A DNA stretch of 36,908 nucleotides, from positions 1-36,908 of the IMG/VR virus record IMGVR_UViG_3300027974_000077; one strand, given 5' to 3'. The DNA comes from a virus. The position numbers and the translations under genes were made by a program. The first letter of the stretch is position 1. Every line of letters starts with the position of its first letter. The notes beneath the pieces were generated by a model. That model saw only the letters and a program-made list of their open reading frames with translations. It ran no database searches and was not told the DNA's origin. Positions 26,602 to 32,733 of the stretch are shown here, piece by piece.

Positions 26602-27601
26602 TGTAGAAGAGGCGATGGCCCAACTTGATCCAAAGTTAAGAAAAAAATTAGGAACAGGAGTAGGGGTAAACTATGAATACCAGCCTACCCCAAGTTATGG
26701 TTTAAACCGTGCTCTAGGAGGTGGACTTCCTTATGGTAGACAAGTTCTTATCTGGGGTTCAAAGTCATCTGCAAAGTCCTCTATGTGCCTTCAAATGATC
26801 GCTCTAGCACAAGCAGAGGGTAAACTCTGTGCATGGATTGACTCAGAAATGTCATACTCAGAAGACTGGGCTAGAAGTCTTGGTGTAGATCCAGAAAAAC
26901 TAATCTACTCACAAGCAAGAACTATAAGTGACATGGTAGATGTAGGCGTTGGACTAATGAACGCTGGAGTTGATTTAATTGTGGTAGACTCTATTACATC
27001 AATGCTTCCTGCAATTTATTTTGAGAAGGACACAGACGAAATGAAGGCTTTGGAAAATACAAAGCAGATTGGAGCAGAGTCTCGTGACTTTAGTAACGCA
27101 TGGAAAATGCTTAACTATGCTAATAATAAAGTTAAGCCTACTCTTCTTGTTCTCATTTCTCAGTCTCGCAATAATATTAATGCTATGTATACTAGCCAGC
27201 AGCCTTCTGGTGGTCAGGCTACTAAGTTTTATTCTTCTTGCATTGTTAAATTATTTAGTTCCGAATCAGATAATCAAGCAATTAAAGGAAAAATTAAAGT
27301 AGGAGATAAGTTAATTGAAGAAAAAATTGGAAGAACCATTCGTTGGGAACTTCAGTTTTCTAAAACTTCTCCAGGTTTTCAGTCTGGTGAATATGATTTT
27401 TATTTTAGAGGTGATGATATTGGTCTTGATACCATTGGTGACTTGGTTACTACAGCAGAACTAAACGGTATTGTAGAACGCACAGGAGCATGGTATATTC
27501 TTCCTGATGGCTCAAAGGTGCAAGGTAAAGAGGCATTTGTCAATCGTGTAAGAGAGGATCTTGATTTGCAAGAATCAATCAAGGCAAAACTAAATGCCTA
27601 G
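26591..27601 (+). CDS. RecA/UvsX-like recombinase
   Basis: A 336-residue strand-exchange ATPase. The N-terminus has LNRALGGGLPYGR as in RecA (ALG-GG-P-GR). Walker A at residues 56-63 is GSKSSAKS, with Ala in place of the usual last Gly. Walker B is LIVVDSITSM. The segment ISQSRNNINAMYTSQ followed by PSGGQATKFYSS corresponds to loops and the C-terminal part of the core. The protein probably pairs ssDNA with homologous duplex for repair and recombination-dependent replication, working with the gp32-like SSB and the nearby resolvases. Its ATG overlaps the polymerase stop by 11 bases behind GGAGG. Confidence 0.85.
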   Translation: MSVSVEEAMAQLDPKLRKKLGTGVGVNYEYQPTPSYGLNRALGGGLPYGRQVLIWGSKSSAKSSMCLQMIALAQAEGKLCAWIDSEMSYSEDWARSLGVDPEKLIYSQARTISDMVDVGVGLMNAGVDLIVVDSITSMLPAIYFEKDTDEMKALENTKQIGAESRDFSNAWKMLNYANNKVKPTLLVLISQSRNNINAMYTSQQPSGGQATKFYSSCIVKLFSSESDNQAIKGKIKVGDKLIEEKIGRTIRWELQFSKTSPGFQSGEYDFYFRGDDIGLDTIGDLVTTAELNGIVERTGAWYILPDGSKVQGKEAFVNRVREDLDLQESIKAKLNA

Positions 27602-27764
27602 TTATACAGTTTATAGTGGTTTATTTTTATGTCATACCTGTAAAATGGAAGTTAGATCGCTAAGATTATATGCAGAAACAAAAACTGCCACCTGGATGTG
27701 CAAAGAAAAACATATTAGCACGGTTGGCTTTGGTAAAAAAACTAAAAAAGATTTTGAGGTATAA
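27594..27764 (+). CDS. Small zinc-binding-like protein (56 aa)
   Basis: A 56-residue frame starting at an ATG that overlaps the recombinase stop by 8 bases. It has C13-x2-C16 (LCHTCKMEV) and C36 with H40 (TWMCKEKHIS), so a CCCH zinc site is possible. It is basic towards the C-terminus (GKKTKKDFEV). The stop codon TAA (27762-27764) lies within the TATAAT of the next promoter. Function unknown; the overlap with the recombinase gene argues that it is translated with it. Confidence 0.5.
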   Translation: MPSYTVYSGLFLCHTCKMEVRSLRLYAETKTATWMCKEKHISTVGFGKKTKKDFEV

Positions 27765-27765
27765 T
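27760..27765 (+). promoter_or_regulatory. -10 promoter containing a stop codon, leaderless oxygenase gene
   Basis: TATAAT ends exactly 6 bases before ATG 27772, the same spacing as at 2008-2020, with no ribosome binding site between. The TAA within it ends the 56-residue gene. The message for the first oxygenase-like gene is thus probably leaderless. Confidence 0.6.
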
Positions 27766-27771
27766 AGTATT

Positions 27772-28419
27772 ATGAATAATTTTCCTATGTATACAAAAAC
27801 AAAAGCAGAAGACTTTATTGACAATCAAGATTTTCCTGTTGTGCAAATTGAAAACATTTTATCTGACGAGCATATTGCAGAAATATATTATAAGGTTGCT
27901 CAGACAGATGACTCCCAAACAATAACTCAGCCTTGGGCTGGGCACAAAGCATATCATACTAAATTTTCAAATGATGTTATTAGTCAAATAGAAAAAAGAG
28001 TATCAGAAATAGTTGGTGAAGAAATGATTATGGCTGAATATTCTTTTGCCAGATACTCAGAAGAGTATGGTTATAAGTGCAAACTATTCCCACACTATGA
28101 TACAAAAAAGTCACAAAGGGTAACATGTGATATTCAACTAGAATCAAATGAGGATTGGGGAATTATAGTAGAGGGTGAACAGTACAATCTAAACTACAAT
28201 GATGCCTTGATCTTTGCGGGAAGCCAACAGATGCACTGGAGAGAAGATAAGCGGATAGGACAAGATACAAAAATTGATATGATGTTTTGTCATCTTGTAT
28301 ATAAAAATGATAGACCTCTTCAGGAAAATCATGTAGCCATATTAGAAAAAAGAACTCGTGCCTTAATGATGGACACGGGGATTGATAGTCAGATAGAAAC
28401 AAATGACAGAAAAGAGTGA
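27772..28419 (+). CDS. 2-oxoglutarate/Fe(II) oxygenase-like protein, copy A
   Basis: A 215-residue protein with the Fe(II) triad of 2OG oxygenases: H108-x-D110 in LFPHYD and H155 in QQMHWRED, with R157 directly after. The HWRE context resembles prolyl-hydroxylase-like oxygenases of cyanophages. I start at ATG 27772: an in-frame ATG at 27670 would add a basic stretch lying inside another gene, and the TATAAT fits 27772. Two further homologues follow (28707, 29369); shared landmarks are EYSFARY, FPHYD, a DWG/SWG strand and the HWR. The substrate is unknown: protein side chains, nucleotides or DNA bases are all possible. Confidence 0.7.
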   Translation: MNNFPMYTKTKAEDFIDNQDFPVVQIENILSDEHIAEIYYKVAQTDDSQTITQPWAGHKAYHTKFSNDVISQIEKRVSEIVGEEMIMAEYSFARYSEEYGYKCKLFPHYDTKKSQRVTCDIQLESNEDWGIIVEGEQYNLNYNDALIFAGSQQMHWREDKRIGQDTKIDMMFCHLVYKNDRPLQENHVAILEKRTRALMMDTGIDSQIETNDRKE

Positions 28420-28687
28420 GTCAAAAAGAATTGGTGCAAAACAGCACAAGAATTCTGGTAGAAACACACATAAAGGTGATGCAACATGGCAAAACTTTAC
28501 TGTAGATTTTAAAGAGGCTTCAAAGTCTTTCACATTAAATAAAGATGTATGGGCAAAGGCCACAACAGATGCAATTAAAAATAATAGCGATCCGTTAATA
28601 ATAGTTGTTCTTGGCTCTGGAAATACAAAAGTTAGACTTGCTATACTGGAATTTGATTTATTAGATCAAATTCTAGATGGTGTATAA
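28403..28687 (+). CDS. PD-(D/E)XK Holliday junction resolvase-like nuclease
   Basis: A 94-residue protein between oxygenase copies A and B, overlapping A by 17 bases. HKGDATWQNFTVDFKEASKS gives the phage resolvase signature: D26 after KG, then D35-x-K37 as the catalytic D/E-x-K, followed by SFTLNKDVWAKA and a strand LIIVVLG. The size matches small Hjc-like phage nucleases (~90-110 residues). It probably cuts branched DNA in recombination or packaging. A RuvC-like enzyme of unrelated fold is encoded 3 kb downstream. Its stop TAA lies in a TATAAT box. Confidence 0.65.
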   Translation: MTEKSESKRIGAKQHKNSGRNTHKGDATWQNFTVDFKEASKSFTLNKDVWAKATTDAIKNNSDPLIIVVLGSGNTKVRLAILEFDLLDQILDGV

Positions 28688-28693
28688 TATAAT
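28683..28693 (+). promoter_or_regulatory. Tandem TATAAT promoter before oxygenase copy B
   Basis: Two overlapping TATAAT hexamers (28683-28688 and 28688-28693) follow each other. The first contains the stop codon TAA of the resolvase gene. Unlike the leaderless cases, an AAAGGAG (28695-28701) precedes ATG 28707, so a short leader with a ribosome binding site is likely. Confidence 0.45.
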
Positions 28694-28706
28694 AAAAGGA
28701 GATACT

Positions 28707-29366
28707 ATGAAAAAAGATTTACCAAACGTATTAATCGACAATGCTTTAACACAAGAAGATGTATCAGAAATATATAAGATTGTTTCTTCAACTACCAGCC
28801 AAACCTTTGTTGAAGATCTTGGATATAACAGTTGGCATATTCAATTACCACAACATATTATTGATAAGTTTACAAAATATGCTGAGGGTATTGCTGGAGA
28901 ATCATTAGTTCTAAAGGAATATAATTTTTCTAGATATCAAAAAACAGTTTCAAATTGTGGAAAGTATACTTTTTATCCATTACTCTTTCCACATACTGAC
29001 GAGGTATTTAATGAGTCAAGACTCACTTTAGACTATCAGATAGGTTCAAATGTATCTTGGGGAATTACAGTAGATAACTGGGAGTCTGAAGCAACATATA
29101 CACTCAAAGACAATCAACTACTTTCTTTTTCTGGTTCTCATCAGGTTCACTGGAGACCAAAAAGAGAATTTGTAGATGGTGAATTTTTAGAAGCAATATT
29201 TTTGCACTTCTCACCAACTACATCAGAAACCCTCACTGCTGATCATGTAAACATTATGAGAGAAAGAGCAAAAGAAAAATATATAGTTTGGAATGATGAA
29301 ACGGGTGCTTCATCTAACAAGTCAGAAGACGGCTTGCTAAAGTACAATCCGAAAGAGTCAAATTAA
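28707..29366 (+). CDS. 2-oxoglutarate/Fe(II) oxygenase-like protein, copy B
   Basis: A 219-residue homologue of the genes on either side, with H96-x-D98 in LFPHTD and H148 in SHQVHWRPK as likely Fe(II) ligands; R150 or the following Lys/Arg could bind 2-oxoglutarate. I start at ATG 28707 because AAAGGAG lies 5 bases before it; ATG 28677 overlaps the resolvase end and lacks a binding site. Landmarks EYNFSRY, a SWGI strand and QVHWRPKREF align with copies A and C, and B is closest to C around HWRPKR. All triad residues are present, so it is probably active. Substrate unknown. Confidence 0.7.
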   Translation: MKKDLPNVLIDNALTQEDVSEIYKIVSSTTSQTFVEDLGYNSWHIQLPQHIIDKFTKYAEGIAGESLVLKEYNFSRYQKTVSNCGKYTFYPLLFPHTDEVFNESRLTLDYQIGSNVSWGITVDNWESEATYTLKDNQLLSFSGSHQVHWRPKREFVDGEFLEAIFLHFSPTTSETLTADHVNIMRERAKEKYIVWNDETGASSNKSEDGLLKYNPKESN

Positions 29367-29368
29367 TT

Positions 29369-30145
29369 ATGGCTGAAATTCACAAGTACCTAACTGATTT
29401 TAATAAATATAAAACAAAAGTTCCATTTTATGTAGATAATTTATTTACTGATGCTGAATCAAAACAGTTAATGGATATTATTTATCAAAATAAAAATATG
29501 CTAGATCCAGTTGTGCATAAACCAAATGAGCAGACTAGTGAAAAAAATTGGGATAGGTTTAGACCAAAAACAATTGAATATATGTCAAGAGTGCTTGTTG
29601 AGTTTCAGATGCCCAAAAACTTAGAAGAAAAACTAGACAATATTGCAAAACCAATTTATGATGGAGATGTCGCTCTATGTCATTATAACTATATTGAATA
29701 TAATAAAAAGTATGGCAATGGAAATAATAGTCCAAAGTTGCCTCCACATATAGACGCAGATGAAAATCTAATAACTATTAATCACTGTGTTGATGGAAAC
29801 ATTGAGTGGGATCTTTATATTGGAAACCAAGAAGACGGGACCACCTTTACAAGATATACACTAGAGCCTGGGCAAACAATAGTTTTCAGTGCAGTCAATC
29901 AGGTTCACTGGAGACCAAAGCGCAAATTTAAAGATGGCGAGTTTCTTGAGATTGTTAGCATGGACTATTGTCCAATAACTAACTATAGGTTTACTGGAGA
30001 AATGAATCCACTAGATGCATACACATATCCAGAAAAAAGAAGCGCTTACACAAATTCTTTAAACTATTTGCCAGAATTTAAAGCAGCGTGGAATCTTTAT
30101 CATCAGGATGGTATGAAAGACGGAGTAATTGGAGATGATTTTTAA
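29369..30145 (+). CDS. 2-oxoglutarate/Fe(II) oxygenase-like protein, copy C
   Basis: A 258-residue third homologue starting 3 bases after copy B. Fe(II) ligands are H127-x-D129 in LPPHIDAD and H180 in NQVHWRPKRKF, with R182 following. It differs from A and B by an insertion of about 25 residues before the core (KPNEQTSEKNWDRFRPK) and an extra C-terminal segment of about 45 residues rich in Tyr (DAYTYPEKRSAYTNSLNY). These additions suggest a different substrate or partner. The ribosome binding site is weak (GAAAGAG, 12 bases upstream), so translation may depend on coupling to copy B. Confidence 0.7.
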   Translation: MAEIHKYLTDFNKYKTKVPFYVDNLFTDAESKQLMDIIYQNKNMLDPVVHKPNEQTSEKNWDRFRPKTIEYMSRVLVEFQMPKNLEEKLDNIAKPIYDGDVALCHYNYIEYNKKYGNGNNSPKLPPHIDADENLITINHCVDGNIEWDLYIGNQEDGTTFTRYTLEPGQTIVFSAVNQVHWRPKRKFKDGEFLEIVSMDYCPITNYRFTGEMNPLDAYTYPEKRSAYTNSLNYLPEFKAAWNLYHQDGMKDGVIGDDF

Positions 30146-30447
30146 TGGAAGAAAAAACAACTATTGATATGGTAAATGGTCTTGTAGAAATTGCAGACTA
30201 TATGGAAGATGAAGAACTGACAACTGCATTAACAATGATTGCTAAACTAATTATAAAGCCAGATATCCCAATCAATGTTGCTCATGTAGAGATTGTAAGG
30301 CTTCAGGCAATCGCAGCAAAGATGGCATTTAAAGCAACATGGATGGCAAATGTAGATAAATCTGATAGAGGCAAAAAAAATCTTTACTACACTGCTGCTG
30401 AATCAATTAACAATTTAGTGTCTGCACTGAAATACATCACACGCTGA
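30145..30447 (+). CDS. Hypothetical helical protein
   Basis: A 100-residue protein that appears all-helical (VNGLVEIADYMEDEELTTAL, then VEIVRLQAIAAKMAFKATWM). The ATG overlaps the copy C stop by one base with GGAG 10 bases upstream. No membrane helix or metal motif is seen. The helical repeat could be a dimerising or adaptor protein. It closes the oxygenase transcription block, as a new promoter follows it. Confidence 0.6.
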   Translation: MEEKTTIDMVNGLVEIADYMEDEELTTALTMIAKLIIKPDIPINVAHVEIVRLQAIAAKMAFKATWMANVDKSDRGKKNLYYTAAESINNLVSALKYITR

Positions 30448-30451
30448 TATC

Positions 30452-30460
30452 TGCTATACT
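30452..30460 (+). promoter_or_regulatory. Extended -10 promoter for the Cas4-like exonuclease block
   Basis: TGCTATACT is an extended -10 box 4 bases after the preceding stop. Transcription would start near 30467, giving a leader of about 22 bases with only a weak AAGAG before ATG 30489. No clear -35 box is seen. Confidence 0.5.
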
Positions 30461-30488
30461 TATAAGAATAGAAAAGAGTTTTAATATA

Positions 30489-31340
30489 ATGACAAAAAAT
30501 TTACTAAAGCAAGTTATGATTAGACCAGAAACAAGCAATAAATTGGAAGAGCCAACTTTTACTGATGGACTTATTGAGGCAATTAGGAATGGCTATACAG
30601 TTAACCTAAAACCACGCTTTCAAAAGAAGACAACCTTTGCTCCTTCATCTTTGACATACGGAGCAGGTGAGTGTGCTAGATATTGGTACCTTGCATTTGA
30701 GGGTGGTATTTTTCACGATGATGCAGATGCTTTTGGTGTAGCAAACAGAACCAGCGGAACACTGAGCCATGATAGAATCCAAGATGCTGTTATGAATGCT
30801 GGGCTTTTGGCAGAAGATATGGAGTTTGATCCAGAACCAAGCAAGTACAAGAAGCAAATTCATCCAGCATTAGAGTTTAGAATCAAGCATGATGACCCAC
30901 CAATTTCAGGGTATGGCGATGTAATGCTTAATTATAATGGTCAAACTATTCTTGGTGAAATTAAAACCATGATGAATGAAGGCTTTGAGTATAGAAAAGC
31001 AAGCAGGAAGCCAAAGACTGGCCACCTAATGCAATTAATTATGTATATGAAGATTCTCAAGAAAGATAAGGGTGCATTGATTTATGAAAATAAAAATAAC
31101 CATGATCTACTTATTATTCCTGTAGAAGTAAACGATCATTACCGTCGGTGGGTAGACCAGGCATTTGATTGGATGCGAACAGTTCGCAAGGCATGGGAAG
31201 ATAAAACTTTGCCTCAAAAAACATATAGATCAAATTCAAAGATCTGTAAGGTTTGTCCATTACAAAAAACATGTGCCGAAGCAGAGACAGGGGTAATTAA
31301 AATTAAACCTCTGGAGTTGCTAGAAGATGAAGCATTGTAG
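30489..31340 (+). CDS. Cas4/RecB-like PD-(D/E)XK exonuclease
   Basis: A 283-residue nuclease. The catalytic set is H94 (LSHDR), D144 in GYGDVML, E157-x-K159 in GEIKTM, and Q182 with Y186 in the QLIMYM motif. Four cysteines, C62 (GECARYW) and C253, C256, C262 (CKVCPLQKTC), are placed as in Cas4 and AddB-type enzymes, which hold a 4Fe-4S cluster. No CRISPR array or other cas genes are near, so a role in end resection for recombination with the RecA-like protein and SSB is more likely. It overlaps the next gene by 14 bases. Confidence 0.82.
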   Translation: MTKNLLKQVMIRPETSNKLEEPTFTDGLIEAIRNGYTVNLKPRFQKKTTFAPSSLTYGAGECARYWYLAFEGGIFHDDADAFGVANRTSGTLSHDRIQDAVMNAGLLAEDMEFDPEPSKYKKQIHPALEFRIKHDDPPISGYGDVMLNYNGQTILGEIKTMMNEGFEYRKASRKPKTGHLMQLIMYMKILKKDKGALIYENKNNHDLLIIPVEVNDHYRRWVDQAFDWMRTVRKAWEDKTLPQKTYRSNSKICKVCPLQKTCAEAETGVIKIKPLELLEDEAL

Positions 31341-31611
31341 TTGGTGCGACAAAGAATTTAAAACAGATATCTCATATCAGATATACTGTTCTGTAGAGTG
31401 TAGAAATCATTCTACAAAAGAAAAGATTGCACAAAGATATTTGCTTACAAGAAGACAAAAAAGAAAAGGCAAGATGCGAACTTGTAAATCTTGTAAAAGA
31501 CAGTTGTCAATATACAATGATGATTCTTTGTGCTCTGGTTGTTTAATAAATCCTTCAGATGTTAGTCAAGCATTAAAAGAAATAAAAGGAAAAATAAATG
31601 GTACAAAATAA
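31327..31611 (+). CDS. Double zinc-finger protein
   Basis: A 94-residue basic protein with two Cys4 sites: C4, C7, C21, C25 (HCSWCDKEF, YCSVECRNH) and C53, C56, C69, C72 (TCKSCKRQL, LCSGCLI). A Lys/Arg-rich linker (TRRQKRKGKM) connects them, as in nucleic-acid-binding proteins. It overlaps the exonuclease by 14 bases and the RuvC-like gene by 14 bases, so the three are probably translated together. The role is unknown; DNA binding within the recombination set is plausible. Confidence 0.6.
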   Translation: MKHCSWCDKEFKTDISYQIYCSVECRNHSTKEKIAQRYLLTRRQKRKGKMRTCKSCKRQLSIYNDDSLCSGCLINPSDVSQALKEIKGKINGTK

Positions 31612-32188
31612 GTGGGGTGTAGAAATAAAACCAGAACAAATTTGTGCTATTGATGCTAGTACTAACAGTCTTGCCTATGCAACATTTCATGGTGAATACT
31701 TAAAAGAAGTTGGAAAGATTAATTTTGAAGGCAAAGATATATATGAAAAAGTAATTGACGCTGGCAGAAAGTCTAAAGGTTTATTTGAACATATTATAAA
31801 TGTAGATGCGATTGTAATTGAACATACAGTATTTATGAACAGCCCTAAGACTGCTGCTGATCTTGCGTTAGTCCAAGGTGCTTTATTAGGTGCAGCAGGT
31901 CAATCTGGCATTAGAACTATTGGCAAGGTGTCACCAATCACATGGCAAAACTTTATTGGAAATAAAAAGATTTCTAAAGATGAAAAATTATATATTAGGT
32001 CTCAAAGTCCAGGAAAATCTGAGTCATGGTATAAATCTTTTGAAAGGGATCTTCGCAAACAAAGAACTATCAACTTTATCAATATTCAGTATGATAAGAC
32101 TATTACTGATAATGATGTGGCAGATGCGTGTGGTATTGGTCATTGGGCTATAAAAAACTGGGACAAAGCAATAGGGGTTGACAAATAA
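31598..32188 (+). CDS. RuvC-like Holliday junction resolvase
   Basis: A 196-residue RNase H-fold nuclease. The first strand with D19 (CAIDASTNSLAYATF), E75 after the strand AIVIEH, and D173/D176 in DNDVADA form the four acidic residues of RuvC. The length is close to RuvC (~170). It has AAAAGGAAA upstream and overlaps the zinc-finger gene. It would resolve four-way junctions made by the recombinase or trim branched DNA before packaging by the terminase downstream. Confidence 0.75.
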   Translation: MVQNKWGVEIKPEQICAIDASTNSLAYATFHGEYLKEVGKINFEGKDIYEKVIDAGRKSKGLFEHIINVDAIVIEHTVFMNSPKTAADLALVQGALLGAAGQSGIRTIGKVSPITWQNFIGNKKISKDEKLYIRSQSPGKSESWYKSFERDLRKQRTINFINIQYDKTITDNDVADACGIGHWAIKNWDKAIGVDK

Positions 32189-32206
32189 CATTATGGCTGC
32201 TAAACT
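32178..32206 (+). promoter_or_regulatory. Possible promoter at the start of the microprotein gene
   Basis: TTGACA (32178-32183), a perfect -35 box, is followed after 17 bases by TAAACT (32201-32206), a weak -10 box. Transcription would start within the 51-residue gene and serve the membrane microprotein and terminase genes. TTGACA occurs by chance inside coding sequence elsewhere, so this is a candidate only. Confidence 0.25.
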
Positions 32207-32348
32207 ATATACTAGTGAAACTTGGCTTAGAAAAAGATTTCTTATGGATAAAAAAACACCACAAGAAATTGCTTCAGAGTGTGGGACAAGCGTAGAAACA
32301 ATATATGTTTATTTGGCAAAATACGGATTAAGGAAATCTAAACGATGA
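32193..32348 (+). CDS. Helix-turn-helix microprotein (51 aa)
   Basis: A 51-residue protein: WLRKRFLMDKKTPQEIASEC then GTSVETIYVYLAKYGLRKSK. The pattern PQEIASECGTSVETIYVYL is a typical helix-turn-helix as in resolvase and sigma-type domains, with a basic C-terminus for DNA contact. Its stop overlaps the next ATG (ATGA), which supports it being a real gene. It may bind DNA as a small regulator or assist the terminase genes downstream. Confidence 0.6.
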   Translation: MAAKLYTSETWLRKRFLMDKKTPQEIASECGTSVETIYVYLAKYGLRKSKR

Positions 32349-32464
32349 ATAAATTACAAAAGGCTGTTGCAGTTTTAACTATTGCTGGTGCAGTTGGAAT
32401 TAGTTATGCACTCTATACATTAAAGGGTTTGCCAGAAACATTTGATTGGGAGGATGACGAATGA
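32345..32464 (+). CDS. Single-pass membrane microprotein (39 aa)
   Basis: A 39-residue protein with AAGGAAA before its ATG. After a short basic start (MNKLQK) comes a hydrophobic helix, residues ~7-25 (AVAVLTIAGAVGISYALYT), then a soluble acidic tail ending FDWEDDE. It is too short to be a typical holin with two helices, though a single-helix pinholin-type or an inner-membrane regulator is possible. ATGA overlaps join it to genes on both sides, which makes chance unlikely. Function not known. Confidence 0.6.
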   Translation: MNKLQKAVAVLTIAGAVGISYALYTLKGLPETFDWEDDE

Positions 32465-32733
32465 GCGTTCAAACACAATATGTTATTTCAAATATTTGTG
32501 ATGAAATAAAAGATATGCTTATTAAGAAGAACCAATCATACGGTGATTCTGCCATTGATCCAATTAGAATTTTTTCAAAGGCAAACACAGATGAGCAGAT
32601 TAAGATTAGAATAGATGATAAACTTTCTAGAATATCTAGAGGCTCTGAGTTTTATGGGGACAATGACATAGACGATCTAATTGGATATCTAATCTTGTTT
32701 AAGGTTTCAAAGGTGCTATCAGATGTCAACTGA
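32461..32733 (+). CDS. DUF1599/MazG-like nucleotide-associated protein
   Basis: A 90-residue helical protein with GGGAGGA before its ATG. CDEIKDMLIKKNQSYGDSA followed by IKIRIDDKLSRISRG and DIDDLIGYLILFK resembles the DUF1599 family (also named nucleotide modification associated domain 1), and more distantly all-alpha MazG-type pyrophosphohydrolases, where KN-YG and charged helices occur. If so it acts on nucleotides, perhaps in pool cleaning or base modification. The link with the oxygenase genes upstream is interesting but unproven. Confidence 0.5.
   Translation: MSVQTQYVISNICDEIKDMLIKKNQSYGDSAIDPIRIFSKANTDEQIKIRIDDKLSRISRGSEFYGDNDIDDLIGYLILFKVSKVLSDVN

Noticed and set aside
27670-27771. 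Upstream in-frame ATG extending oxygenase copy A by 34 residues
   Set aside because: The extension overlaps the 56-residue gene, is Lys-rich without similarity to copies B and C, and the -10 box lies inside it, just before the ATG at 27772.
30489-31340. Cas4-like gene as evidence of CRISPR
   Set aside because: No repeat-spacer array and no other cas genes were seen in the window. Cas4-like exonucleases are common stand-alone phage recombination genes.
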